Shown here piece by piece: positions 1 to 8,366 of a stretch of 64,000 bases of DNA. This DNA is from CAYJAD01 sp964370835. Its GTDB lineage: Bacteria; Desulfobacterota; Desulfovibrionia; Desulfovibrionales; Desulfovibrionaceae. Under the pieces are notes generated by a model. That model ran no database searches and was not told where the DNA came from. It was given only the letters and a program-made list of their open reading frames with translations. The stretch is from assembly GCA_964370835.1 (NCBI GenBank), contig CAYJLO010000006.1, positions 1 to 64,000 of the forward strand. Direction: 5' to 3'. Numbering within the stretch: the stretch's first letter is position 1; each line of letters begins with the position of its first letter. The position numbers were made by a program, and so were the translations under genes.

Positions 1-4
1 GGAG

Positions 5-26
5 AACCTTTTTTTCAAAAAAGGTT
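5..26. repeat. Short dispersed hairpin, AACC-T-rich, first copy
   Basis: Perfect inverted repeat: AACCTTTTTT, a two-base loop, then AAAAAAGGTT. It is followed by TTCCC and resembles the hairpin at 57-78. Downstream of sodC on the minus strand it could help end that transcript, but there is no clean T-run after it in that direction. Confidence 0.6.
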
Positions 27-39
27 TCCCACCAGTAGA

Positions 40-55
40 CTTTGTCAGCAATCTG
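40..55. repeat. 16-bp word shared with 46945-46960
   Basis: The 16-mer CTTTGTCAGCAATCTG lies between the two hairpins at the left edge and recurs exactly upstream of the shikimate-kinase-like gene (46945-46960). Both copies are intergenic and on the same strand. It looks like a fragment of a larger dispersed intergenic repeat. No function can be assigned. Confidence 0.5.
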
Positions 56-56
56 G

Positions 57-78
57 AACCTTTTCTTCAGAAAAGGTT
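57..78. repeat. Short dispersed hairpin, second copy
   Basis: AACCTTTTCT, a TC loop, then AGAAAAGGTT. The same 22 bases occur at 62912-62933, where both copies continue into TTTTCCCC. The tight two-base loop means the structure would form more readily as a DNA cruciform or an RNA with a slightly opened stem. Confidence 0.7.
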
Positions 79-101
79 TTCCCCCAATATACTGCAAAAA
101 C

Positions 102-662
102 TTATTTAATGATACCACCGGCAAGGCGCGCACCGCCGCCACCAAGGGCTTTGGGAGCGTCGGAGTAGTTATCGCCGTGGAAGTGAATCATGAGCGAACG
201 ATTTTTAATTTCGTCCAAGGACTTAATACGTGGCGCAAAGCCGGGCACGGGAGTTGTGCCATCATCATCCACAAAGAGCGCTGGTAAATCACCAAGGTGA
301 CCATTTTCATAGGGGCCAAGGTGCTTTCCGGTATTGGCGGGGTCATAATGCCCACCGGCGCCCAAACCGGCCACCATTTTTCCATCCTTTTCCATGGGGC
401 TTAAAGAAGGATTAGTGTGAATATGAAAACCATGTTCCCCTGCAGGAAGCCCTTTTAATTTTGGCTCAATGATGAGCCCTTCAGGACTTTGCGTAAAGGT
501 AATAAAACCCAGGGACTTACCAAGACCAGAGGCATTGTCTGTGGTGAGCATGAAAACTTCAACATCCATGGACTTTGCCTTTTCAGCCAAAACAGCGGAA
601 GGCGAAGCGGCAAAAAGCCCCAAAGCAAGGAGACATGTAAATAAAGCGGAAAATCGTTTCAT
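102..662 (-). CDS. sodC: Periplasmic Cu/Zn superoxide dismutase lacking the disulfide cysteines
   Basis: Converts superoxide to oxygen and hydrogen peroxide in the periplasm. A signal peptide spans about residues 1-26 (hydrophobic LLALGLFAA, ending near AVLA). The metal ligands are readable: GFHIH gives Cu ligands H80 and H82, GGHYDP gives the bridging His, KHLGP, GHLGD and its Asp give the Zn site, and LMIH gives the last Cu ligand. The start is the ATG at 662, six bases after GGAGG; the TTG just upstream is too close. Oddity: bacterial SodC normally has one disulfide (a Cys after the HxH loop and the Cys of the RxACG signature). Here the loop reads NPSLSP and the signature reads ARLAGG, so the mature protein has no cysteine at all. 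Metal binding should be intact. The gene appears monocistronic. Confidence 0.93.
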   Translation of the reverse strand: MKRFSALFTCLLALGLFAASPSAVLAEKAKSMDVEVFMLTTDNASGLGKSLGFITFTQSPEGLIIEPKLKGLPAGEHGFHIHTNPSLSPMEKDGKMVAGLGAGGHYDPANTGKHLGPYENGHLGDLPALFVDDDGTTPVPGFAPRIKSLDEIKNRSLMIHFHGDNYSDAPKALGGGGARLAGGIIK

Positions 663-748
663 CAAAAACCTCCAAAGTTGAATTTCGAATACCCAAACAG
701 TATTTCACAAAAAACACTCATTGCCTAGTAAAAAACTATGAAACTGAC

Positions 749-784
749 AAAAATAAGGCCATTACACGCTGCAATGGCCTTATT
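749..784 (-). terminator. Rho-independent terminator of the EAL gene
   Basis: Perfect 12-bp inverted repeat: AATAAGGCCATT at 752-763 pairs with AATGGCCTTATT at 773-784, with a 9-base loop. On the minus strand it is followed by a T-run, so it ends the GGDEF-EAL transcript before sodC. Confidence 0.85.
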
Positions 785-834
785 CTGCGGTATTTTACCA
801 CAGGGGTATTTTAACTATCGTTGGCTGTGTGCTC

Positions 835-3726
835 TTAAATATCTAAAATGACTTTATCCGCATCCAAAAGCTTATACACTTTATCCTCGCGCACGGCCTC
901 CAAGAAAGCCTCTTGAGAAAGCGGCCTTTCAAAGTAATACCCCTGCGCCAAGTCACAATTTAAACTTTTAAGCCATTGGGCTTGTTCAATGGTTTCCACA
1001 CCTTCACAAACAACTTTCATATCCAACTCCTTGGTGAGACGGATAACATTTTCCACCACCACGGAGCCTTTTTGCTCATTGATATTGAAGTCCAAGAAAA
1101 GCTTATCCAATTTCACAACATCCACATTGATGGAAGCCAAGCGATTCAGCGTGGATACACCGGAGCCAAAGTCATCCAGCGAAACGGTAAAGCCCTCTTT
1201 TTTCAAATTATCCACTTGTTCTTGCAAGATGTTCGCGTCATCAATGAGAGCACTTTCGGTAATTTCCAGCTCCACTTGCTCAGGGCGAAGTTGATATTGC
1301 TCAAGGCACATGCGCAAACGCCAAGGTGTGGCCGGATTGCGCAAAGTAAAGGTGGATAAGTTCACAGAAACCACAGGTATATTTACAGAAGACGAATATT
1401 TCGCCAAGAACATACACACATGCTCAAACACGTAAAAGTCCAGCGTTTCAATGAAGCCATTGGATTCAAAGACGGGAATAAATTCATCGGGATAAATGAA
1501 TTTACCATCTTTCAAGGGCCAACGCACCAAAGCTTCTGCACCGTTAATTTGCAAGGTGTCAAAATTAATCTTGGGCTGATAATGTAAGACAAATTCTTTA
1601 TCTTTAATGGCTTGTTCCATGCGTGCCACCACTAAGGCTTCGCGCTCGTGGCGTTTTTGCATATTTTCATCAAAATAGTACAGGGTGCTTTTGTGTAAGC
1701 TCTTGCCTTTTACCCTTGCCGCATTGGCTCTGTCCACATGGTCGTGGATGCGATCTTCGGGATTTTTAATCACATACACACCCACCGAAAGCGCAAGGCC
1801 AAATTGTTCGCCAATGATTTTTTGAATGGCGGGAATCACTTGCTCTTCGCACACGCCTTTTATTTGCGTGAGGGAGGTATATTCATGTAAAATAATAAAC
1901 TGTTCTGCCACAGTACGAGCCACCAAGGTGGTGCGCCCGCTAAAAGCCGCACTCAAAGCCTCGGCCATGGCTAAAATAACTTGGTTACCGGCTTTAAAGC
2001 CATAAAACTTACTGATTAAGCTAAAATGATCCATATCAATACTAATTATTTGATACTGATTTTCCTCAGCTTTTTGTAAAAGTTTTGGGGCCTCTTGGGT
2101 GAAATTATAAAAAGAACTTAAGCCTGTGAGCTCATCATGGTTGATGGCGTCAAGCACAGCTAAACGCTTGCGACGCGCACCAAAGCCAATGAAAGTCAGC
2201 ACCGTGCAGAGTAAGGATACGGCAATGAGCGTCAAGAGTAATTTATTTTCCGTGACAACTTTATACAGAGAAAATTCCGGTGTAAATGCCGTGGTTTGTT
2301 TGGAAATAATTAAATTATACTGGCTTGTATCCATATGATCAAAAAGCAAATTAAATGTTTCCACATATTCATAGGGAAGCCTTTTGGAAATATACAAACG
2401 CAAAGGCAAAGAAAGCTCCGTGGCCACCATGCGGAAATTATCCGACCCCACCAAGGACGTAATGTACTCAGCACCAGTGAGGGTAAAGATGCCTGCATCC
2501 AATTCCCCTCTAAAGTACGAAGCCGCGGCGTCTTTTATACTATTGAAGCGTAAGATTTTAGGATTATCATATTTATCGCTGAGCTGACCATAGTCAAAGC
2601 CTATGTAGTTATAAATGCCCACCGTACGTATGGCACCTTGCTCGCCAATGTCTGCCAGTTTTTCTTTGTCCACAAAGAGCACCATGGGCAGCTCCACATA
2701 TACCGATGTGGGATTATATTTTTGCAATAAATCAGGGATAACATCCTGTGAAGACAAAAGAATATCATATTCTTTTCTAGAGCCCGGCACTTGAGGGTCA
2801 TAACCATGAAAATCCACCATGAAGCCATACTCGTCGGCCAATAATTGCAGAATTTCCACGGCAATGCCATCGGCTTTTCCGGCGTCATTGGTAAATTGTA
2901 TGGGTTGATGGTCTGTGGTATAGCCCACAGAAAAGGTGCTTTGCGCAAGCTTTTGCATTTCACTACGCGTCAAAAAACGCCTTGTGGTATTGCTTTGCAA
3001 AGGCTTCACGTACATGTCGTGTAACAAAGTACCATTTTCTGCCAAAGCTCTGGAAAAATACGCATCCATCTCGCGCACTAGGGCTTCATCTTCTTGGCGA
3101 GCGGCCAAAAAGTAGTCATCCAAAAGCAAATTATACACACTTAAATGCTCATCGAAATGCTTATTTCTGCTGGTGACAAGATAGAAATCTGCATTTAAAC
3201 GATGATAATCTTCAGCGGTGCCGTAAATGAAATTGGCCGTAATATTTCGCTCTTGGAGATATTTCTCCACATAGACATTGTAGGGATTGCTCTTAAAGGT
3301 GGCTATGGTTTTTCTATCTATGCTGGGAGGGTCATCATAAAAGATGTTTCTTTTATCTTTAAACACCAAGGCCACATGGGCTTGCCCCAGCGAGGTTTGC
3401 ATATAAGCAAAGCCACGGCGGGAGTGTTTTTTATGTCGCACAGGGCCAAAAAGGTCTATTTCACCTTGCTCCAAAGCTTTCCAGCCTTCTTCTATGCCAT
3501 AATGATGAAAACTAAAGGTATATTCCGAAAGAACATCCACCTCTTTAATGAGGCGATAAAAACTTTGCTGTGCGGCTACCACCTCACCTGAGACGGACGG
3601 GGGTAATGCGGCGTGGAAACCTAGGCGGATATGTCTTTTTGTTGCTTGTTCTGTGCCAAAAGCGCTCTGAAGGGACAAGTTCAGAAAAAAAACAAAAAAT
3701 AAAAACAATGTAAGGCGTTTAGACAT
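835..3726 (-). CDS. Membrane c-di-GMP phosphodiesterase with two periplasmic solute-binding-type sensor domains
   Basis: Probably hydrolyses cyclic di-GMP in response to a periplasmic small ligand. Order of parts: signal peptide (1-24), a first SBP_bac_3-like domain (about 30-245), a second one (about 260-475, starting FSVGYTTDHQPIQF), one membrane helix (about 500-522), a GGDEF-type domain (about 530-680) and an EAL domain (about 700-950). The GGDEF signature has decayed to VAEQF, so cyclase activity is unlikely. The EAL side looks complete: EALVRW, VNLS, EITES, the DDFG pair, VKLDK, EGVET and AQGYYF are all present. Known relatives use the dead GGDEF half to bind GTP or simply to regulate the EAL half; that is inference here. 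The gene is monocistronic. A LapG-type protease lies about 12 kb away, but this protein lacks the LapD periplasmic domain. Confidence 0.85.
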   Translation of the reverse strand: MSKRLTLFLFFVFFLNLSLQSAFGTEQATKRHIRLGFHAALPPSVSGEVVAAQQSFYRLIKEVDVLSEYTFSFHHYGIEEGWKALEQGEIDLFGPVRHKKHSRRGFAYMQTSLGQAHVALVFKDKRNIFYDDPPSIDRKTIATFKSNPYNVYVEKYLQERNITANFIYGTAEDYHRLNADFYLVTSRNKHFDEHLSVYNLLLDDYFLAARQEDEALVREMDAYFSRALAENGTLLHDMYVKPLQSNTTRRFLTRSEMQKLAQSTFSVGYTTDHQPIQFTNDAGKADGIAVEILQLLADEYGFMVDFHGYDPQVPGSRKEYDILLSSQDVIPDLLQKYNPTSVYVELPMVLFVDKEKLADIGEQGAIRTVGIYNYIGFDYGQLSDKYDNPKILRFNSIKDAAASYFRGELDAGIFTLTGAEYITSLVGSDNFRMVATELSLPLRLYISKRLPYEYVETFNLLFDHMDTSQYNLIISKQTTAFTPEFSLYKVVTENKLLLTLIAVSLLCTVLTFIGFGARRKRLAVLDAINHDELTGLSSFYNFTQEAPKLLQKAEENQYQIISIDMDHFSLISKFYGFKAGNQVILAMAEALSAAFSGRTTLVARTVAEQFIILHEYTSLTQIKGVCEEQVIPAIQKIIGEQFGLALSVGVYVIKNPEDRIHDHVDRANAARVKGKSLHKSTLYYFDENMQKRHEREALVVARMEQAIKDKEFVLHYQPKINFDTLQINGAEALVRWPLKDGKFIYPDEFIPVFESNGFIETLDFYVFEHVCMFLAKYSSSVNIPVVSVNLSTFTLRNPATPWRLRMCLEQYQLRPEQVELEITESALIDDANILQEQVDNLKKEGFTVSLDDFGSGVSTLNRLASINVDVVKLDKLFLDFNINEQKGSVVVENVIRLTKELDMKVVCEGVETIEQAQWLKSLNCDLAQGYYFERPLSQEAFLEAVREDKVYKLLDADKVILDI

Positions 3727-4184
3727 TTTTTTCTCTAAAAACGGTTATATGTCAACACAATTTAGAACCAATACCAAGTACAGGCTCTTTGTCAAGCAAA
3801 AAGAGTAAAAAAAAATATTTTTCCACAAAAAATACGTTTTAGTAACTAAAGAACAATGTTAACTTTTTCCATATGTATAGTGGGAGTGCACATGCACTCA
3901 CTGCTGAGGACATGAGACCTTTTTCCACAATAGTATCACGCCCACCCCCTCTAACTTCACCAAGAGTAAAAATAAAAGACAAATCAGAGCGCAAAAGCCA
4001 TTTCATCGCATGAAATCTTGAGCTCTTCTTCCTAGTGACAAAGTTGTACATATTTGCTAGTATTTGTTGTTTATTTTTTTTGCAGGTTCGTATTTTCACG
4101 AACCTTCTAAGTATTTACCTAAAATTATTATATTTTAGCTTAGCATGTTTCAAAGTCGACCTTAAACCACAAGGATGGTAAGTC
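3727..4184. other. Intergenic region between divergent EAL gene and pyrH operon
   Basis: 458 bases, AT-rich, separating two divergent transcripts. It holds the promoter of the EAL gene on the left (see 3768-3795) and must hold the pyrH operon promoter on the right, where I see no convincing -35/-10 pair. An 86-codon frame on the minus strand (3839-4099) has no SD, no recognisable product and odd composition, so I do not call it. Confidence 0.6.
3768..3795 (-). promoter_or_regulatory. Possible sigma-70 promoter of the EAL gene
   Basis: Reading the minus strand, TTGACA (3795-3790) is followed 16 bases later by TATTGG (3773-3768), about 40 bases before the ATG at 3726. The -35 box is perfect and the -10 box is weak. 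Confidence 0.4.
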
Positions 4185-4898
4185 ATGTCCGAACTCAAGT
4201 ACAAACGCGTTCTACTCAAGCTGAGCGGTGAAGCTTTAGCCGGTGATCAAAAAACAGGTATCCAGCCTGAAACAGTATCAAGAATTTGCGCAGAAGTGGG
4301 CGCCGTGGTGTCCATGGGTTTGGAAGTGGCACTGGTCATTGGTGGCGGTAATATCTTCCGCGGTATTTCCTCCTCTGCCAAGGGCATGGAGCGTTCTTCT
4401 GCCGATTACATGGGCATGCTGGCCACAGTGCTCAACGCCCTTGCCGTGCAGGATGTGCTTGAAAAGCAAGGCTTCCCCACCCGTGTGCTTTCTGCCATCA
4501 CCATGCAAGAAGTTTGTGAGCCCTTCATTCGCCGTCGCGCTTTGCGCCACTTAGAAAAAGGCCGCGTGGTCATTTGCGCCGCCGGCACAGGCAACCCTTA
4601 CTTCACCACCGACACCGCCGCAGCCTTGCGCGGTATGGAATTACAATGCGATGCCATCATCAAAGCCACCAAGGTGGATGGGGTTTACAACAAAGACCCC
4701 ATGAAATTTGCCGATGCCGTTAAATACGAAACTGTAAGCTATGATGATGCCCTTGCGCAGCATCTTGGCGTTATGGATGCCACGGCTTTGGCCTTGGCTC
4801 AAGATAACAATGTGCCTATTTTAGTGTGCAAAATGTTTGGTGGCGATATTCAGCGCATTGTATGCGGTGAAAATGTGGGCACCATCGTTAGCAACTAA
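4185..4898 (+). CDS. pyrH: UMP kinase
   Basis: Phosphorylates UMP to UDP with ATP in the cytoplasm; bacterial-type hexameric enzyme of the amino-acid-kinase fold. Visible family motifs: LKLSGEAL at the N-terminus, GGGNIFRG (about 54-61), GTGNPYFTTDTAAALRG (about 138-154) and VDGVYNKDP near residue 167. The length of 237 aa is normal. The start has AAGGA nine bases upstream. It is the first gene of a seven-gene + strand operon (pyrH-frr-uppS-cdsA-dxr-rseP-tsaB), an order widely conserved in proteobacteria. Confidence 0.97.
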   Translation: MSELKYKRVLLKLSGEALAGDQKTGIQPETVSRICAEVGAVVSMGLEVALVIGGGNIFRGISSSAKGMERSSADYMGMLATVLNALAVQDVLEKQGFPTRVLSAITMQEVCEPFIRRRALRHLEKGRVVICAAGTGNPYFTTDTAAALRGMELQCDAIIKATKVDGVYNKDPMKFADAVKYETVSYDDALAQHLGVMDATALALAQDNNVPILVCKMFGGDIQRIVCGENVGTIVSN

Positions 4899-4931
4899 GT
4901 CTAAAGATATTCGATTTTATTTGGAGGATTT

Positions 4932-5492
4932 ATGCCAAAAGACACCATACTTATGGAAGCAGAAGAGCGCATGGAAAAAGCCATGGGCGCCATGGACAGA
5001 GATTATACCAAATTACGCACAGGGCGCGCCAGCACCTCCTTGGTGGATGACATCAAGGTGGACTATTACGGCACCCCCACCCCCATTAGCCAATTGGCTT
5101 CTGTGGCCGTGCCAGACAGCCGCACCATCACCATTCAACCTTGGGACAAAGGCGGCTTTGCCGGCGTGGAAAAAGCCATCATGAAGTCTGACCTTGGTTT
5201 AACCCCTGTGAATGATGGTAAAATCATCCGCATTGTTATTCCTGCTCTCACCGAAGAACGTCGTAAAGATTTGGTTAAAATTTCACGTAAATACAGTGAA
5301 GATGCCAAAATTGCCGTGCGTAACGTACGTCGCGATGCCAACGATCAATTGAAGAAATTGGAAAAGGACAAAACCATTTCTGAAGATGATTTGAAAAAAG
5401 CCAATGACGAAGTGCAAAAGCTTACCGATAAATATGTGGCCGAAGCAGACAAAAGATGCCAAGCCAAAGAAAAGGAAATCATGGACATCTAA
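4932..5492 (+). CDS. frr: Ribosome recycling factor
   Basis: Splits post-termination ribosomes together with EF-G. The 186-aa length and the motifs match the family: TGRAS near residue 35, the PLxxLA-like TPISQLASV, the VVPPLTEERRKD-type stretch seen as VIPALTEERRKDLVK (about 105-120), and a C-terminal long helix rich in Lys/Asp. Start ATG follows GGAGGA with good spacing. Its stop overlaps the uppS start by one base (TAATG), so the two are translationally coupled. Confidence 0.97.
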   Translation: MPKDTILMEAEERMEKAMGAMDRDYTKLRTGRASTSLVDDIKVDYYGTPTPISQLASVAVPDSRTITIQPWDKGGFAGVEKAIMKSDLGLTPVNDGKIIRIVIPALTEERRKDLVKISRKYSEDAKIAVRNVRRDANDQLKKLEKDKTISEDDLKKANDEVQKLTDKYVAEADKRCQAKEKEIMDI

Positions 5493-6214
5493 TGTCTTTT
5501 GAAAATCTTCCAAAGCATATAGCCATCATCATGGATGGAAATGGTCGTTGGGCGCAGGGGCGTGGGCTCGTGCGCACTGACGGGCATAAGGCAGGGGCAC
5601 AGGCAGTGCGCTCAATAGTTACTGAGTGCCGCAAACTGGGCATTCCCCATTTGACCCTTTACACCTTTTCTCATGAAAATTGGCAACGCCCACAGGAAGA
5701 AGTTTCCACTCTCTTTTCCCTCTTGGTGGACTTTTTGAAAAAAGAAGTGCCTCTTATGGAAAAAGAATCCATTTCTCTTAACATCTTAGGCGACATGGAT
5801 GAATTGCCCTTGGTGGCTCGCAAAGCCTTGCAACATGGCATCAAACGCACCGCAGGCTCCTTGGAAAAACCAACTCAAATGCAACTCAGCCTTGCCCTCA
5901 ATTATGGCAGCAGACGCGAAATTTTACGCGCGGCTCGTCAACTGGTGGCAGATGGACTCAGCCCCGACCAAGTGACCGAAGAAGCCTTTCGGCAAAGACT
6001 GTACACCAAGGATATGCCAGACCCAGATTTAGTCATTCGTACCAGCGGTGAAGTACGCATTAGCAATTATTTGCTCTTTCAATGCGCCTATAGCGAATTT
6101 TACTTTACGGACACCAATTGGCCGGACTTCACCGTGGAAGAGTTACATAAAGCCCTAGAGAATTACGGCAAAAGACAGCGCCGTTTCGGAAAAACACAGG
6201 AGCAGCTCACATGA
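5492..6214 (+). CDS. uppS: Isoprenyl transferase (undecaprenyl diphosphate synthase)
   Basis: Adds isopentenyl units to farnesyl diphosphate to make undecaprenyl diphosphate, the lipid carrier of peptidoglycan and O-antigen synthesis. The start at 5492 gives the family N-terminus HIAIIMDGNGRWA with the catalytic Asp at residue 15. The second signature RTSGEVRISNYLLFQ and the following AYSEFYF are present near residues 186-210. Length is 240 aa. A longer in-frame start at 5456 would lie inside frr and has no SD. It overlaps frr by one base and cdsA by four (ATGA). Confidence 0.96.
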   Translation: MSFENLPKHIAIIMDGNGRWAQGRGLVRTDGHKAGAQAVRSIVTECRKLGIPHLTLYTFSHENWQRPQEEVSTLFSLLVDFLKKEVPLMEKESISLNILGDMDELPLVARKALQHGIKRTAGSLEKPTQMQLSLALNYGSRREILRAARQLVADGLSPDQVTEEAFRQRLYTKDMPDPDLVIRTSGEVRISNYLLFQCAYSEFYFTDTNWPDFTVEELHKALENYGKRQRRFGKTQEQLT

Positions 6215-7020
6215 GTTTTTCTTCCAGATATTGCATGAAACGCGTAGTCACAGGGCTTTCCATGGCCGGTTTTGTGCTGGCGGCCCTTTATTTTCAAGGC
6301 TATCTTCTTTTGGGCACGGTGTTGCTCATTTGTGCCATTTCCCTCTGGGAATTTTATTCGCTCTTTTGGGGCCCCAATGGCAGAGTGCTCACACGTTTAT
6401 GCGGCATTGCGCTGGGCTTTGGCATGCTTTTGCTCACATGGATGGACAGACCACAAGATGCGCTGGTTTTCTTGGGAGCAGGTTTTGTGCTCACGGCCTT
6501 AAGTTTTTTGTTTCGCATAGATATCATTGATGAAAATGATGACTTTGCCCCCGGCAGTATATTTTTGGTGGGACTGGCCTATATTCCGCTTTTACTCTTG
6601 CCAACCACCTATCTTACCTCCACCAAGCTTTTCTTTGTGCTCATGCTAGTATCTGCCTCAGATATTTGCGCCTATTTCATTGGTGTGCGCTATGGACGTC
6701 ACAAGCTTTGGCCAAGGGTAAGCCCCAATAAAAGCTCCGAAGGCTCCATGGCTTCCCTTGTGGGATGCGTGCTCACCTCCGTCATTTTAGGCCTTCTTTT
6801 TGGTTCGGCTCCGTGGTGGTATTTTGCCCTGCTTGGCGCGCTGCTCAATGCCTTTGCACAATTGGGCGATCTCTTTGAATCTGCCCTTAAGCGCGCAGTT
6901 AATGTGAAAGACTCCAGCAATCTCTTGCCTGGTCACGGCGGTGTGCTTGACAGAATAGATAGTGTACTCTTTGCCTTGCCTGTCTTTGCTGTGGTGGACC
7001 AATGGTTTAAATTTTTCTAA
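6211..7020 (+). CDS. cdsA: Phosphatidate cytidylyltransferase
   Basis: Integral membrane enzyme that makes CDP-diacylglycerol from phosphatidate and CTP, the precursor of all phospholipids. The sequence shows seven or eight hydrophobic stretches and the C-terminal family signature SALKRAVNVKDSSNLLPGHG followed by GVLDRIDS, with the essential Lys-Asp and the HGG/DRxD residues. At 269 aa the length is normal. Start codon overlaps the uppS stop as ATGA. Confidence 0.96.
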   Translation: MSFSSRYCMKRVVTGLSMAGFVLAALYFQGYLLLGTVLLICAISLWEFYSLFWGPNGRVLTRLCGIALGFGMLLLTWMDRPQDALVFLGAGFVLTALSFLFRIDIIDENDDFAPGSIFLVGLAYIPLLLLPTTYLTSTKLFFVLMLVSASDICAYFIGVRYGRHKLWPRVSPNKSSEGSMASLVGCVLTSVILGLLFGSAPWWYFALLGALLNAFAQLGDLFESALKRAVNVKDSSNLLPGHGGVLDRIDSVLFALPVFAVVDQWFKFF

Positions 7021-7049
7021 CAGCCGTGAAAAGTAAAGAGCACAGCACC

Positions 7050-8366
7050 ATGCAAAATACACAACATCCATGGCCTGCCCGCGGCGGCGCCCTGCATTAT
7101 ATTTCTCAAGCTCCGTCACAAGAGTGGGCGCAAGGCGTGCGCCATGTGGTACTTCTTGGAAGCACAGGCTCCATTGGCGTGAGCACCCTTGACGTGGTGC
7201 GCCGTCAAAAAGAGCTTTTTCAGGTGGTGGCTTTGGCTGGAGCTTTTAATGTACAACGCTTGGCAGAACAAGCCATGGAATTTCGTCCGCCCTATTTGGC
7301 TGTGTACGACAGTGCCGGTGTGGACGTGTTGCGCAAGCTCTTACCGCAAGATTACAAACCCACCATTGTGCACGGGCAAGAGGGCTATGAATTTCTAGCC
7401 TCCTTGGACGAAGCCAATACGGTTCTTTCGGCCCAAGTAGGTGCAGCAGGACTGCGCGGCACTGTGGCCGCCGCCCTGGCTGGTAAGGTCATTGGCCTTG
7501 CCAACAAAGAATCCTTAGTGCTGGCCGGCACCTTATTACGCCATATTTGCGCCCGCACCGGCGCCGTGATTTTGCCTGTGGACTCAGAACACAATGCCCT
7601 CTTTCAAATGTTGGCCGGTCGCCAAGGGGCAGATGTGAAAAAACTGGTGCTCACAGCTTCCGGTGGCCCTTTTCGAGGGCGAACCCGTGAGCAATTGGAG
7701 CATGTGACCAAGGCAGAGGCTCTAGCCCACCCCAATTGGGAAATGGGTGCCAAAATCACCATCGACTCCGCTTCCCTCATGAATAAGGGGCTGGAAGTCA
7801 TCGAGGCCTATCATTTATATGGTTTAAGCCCAGAGCAATTGGACGTGGTGGTTCACCCGCAATCCATTATCCACTCTCTGGTGGAATTTCAGGACAACTC
7901 CTTCATGGCCCATTTGGGCAGTCCCGACATGCGCATGCCCATAGGGCATTGCCTTGCCTGGCCCCATTGCCTTGATGTGGGTGTGAAGCCTTTGGATTTA
8001 CTTCAATTTGGCGGCACGCAAAATCAAGGCCTCACTTTCATGGCTCCGGACATGGAAGCCTTCCCTTGCCTTGCTTTAGCCATGCAAGCCTTGCGCCATG
8101 GGCAAGATTTGTGCATCGTACTCAATGGCGCCAACGAAGTGGCCGTGGAGCTTTTCCTTGAAGGGCGCATACAATTTATGGATATTCCCCGCTTGGTTGA
8201 AAAAGCCATGCAACCCTATGTAGAAAATGCCGAACTTCATTCGGCCGCAACAAATATTTGGTGTTCGTTGGATCAAACGTCGACCATTATGCAACATATT
8301 TTTGACTTGGACACCACAACTCGCCGCTATGTACGCAACTTAGTGGGCATACAGGATGTAACATGA
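7050..8366 (+). CDS. dxr: 1-deoxy-D-xylulose 5-phosphate reductoisomerase
   Basis: Second step of the MEP isoprenoid pathway: NADPH-dependent conversion of DXP to MEP. Motifs: GSTGSIG for NADPH (about residues 38-44), DSEHNALFQ with metal ligands, SGGPFRG, HPNWEMGAKITIDSASLMNKG and GSPDMRMPI. I start at the ATG at 7050; an in-frame GTG at 7026 would add eight residues but lacks an SD. The N-terminal stretch before GSTGSIG is about 37 residues, longer than in E. coli. It ends in an ATGA overlap with rseP and, with uppS and cdsA, forms a lipid-precursor block. Confidence 0.96.
   Translation: MQNTQHPWPARGGALHYISQAPSQEWAQGVRHVVLLGSTGSIGVSTLDVVRRQKELFQVVALAGAFNVQRLAEQAMEFRPPYLAVYDSAGVDVLRKLLPQDYKPTIVHGQEGYEFLASLDEANTVLSAQVGAAGLRGTVAAALAGKVIGLANKESLVLAGTLLRHICARTGAVILPVDSEHNALFQMLAGRQGADVKKLVLTASGGPFRGRTREQLEHVTKAEALAHPNWEMGAKITIDSASLMNKGLEVIEAYHLYGLSPEQLDVVVHPQSIIHSLVEFQDNSFMAHLGSPDMRMPIGHCLAWPHCLDVGVKPLDLLQFGGTQNQGLTFMAPDMEAFPCLALAMQALRHGQDLCIVLNGANEVAVELFLEGRIQFMDIPRLVEKAMQPYVENAELHSAATNIWCSLDQTSTIMQHIFDLDTTTRRYVRNLVGIQDVT

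Noticed and set aside
835..3726. EAL protein as LapD partner of the LapG-type protease
   Set aside because: LapD has a characteristic N-terminal periplasmic domain and HAMP; this protein has SBP-type domains, no HAMP, and an EAL that looks catalytically complete.
3839..4099. 86-codon frame on the minus strand between the EAL gene and pyrH
   Set aside because: No SD, no recognisable domain, and it covers the region where promoters of both divergent neighbours must lie.
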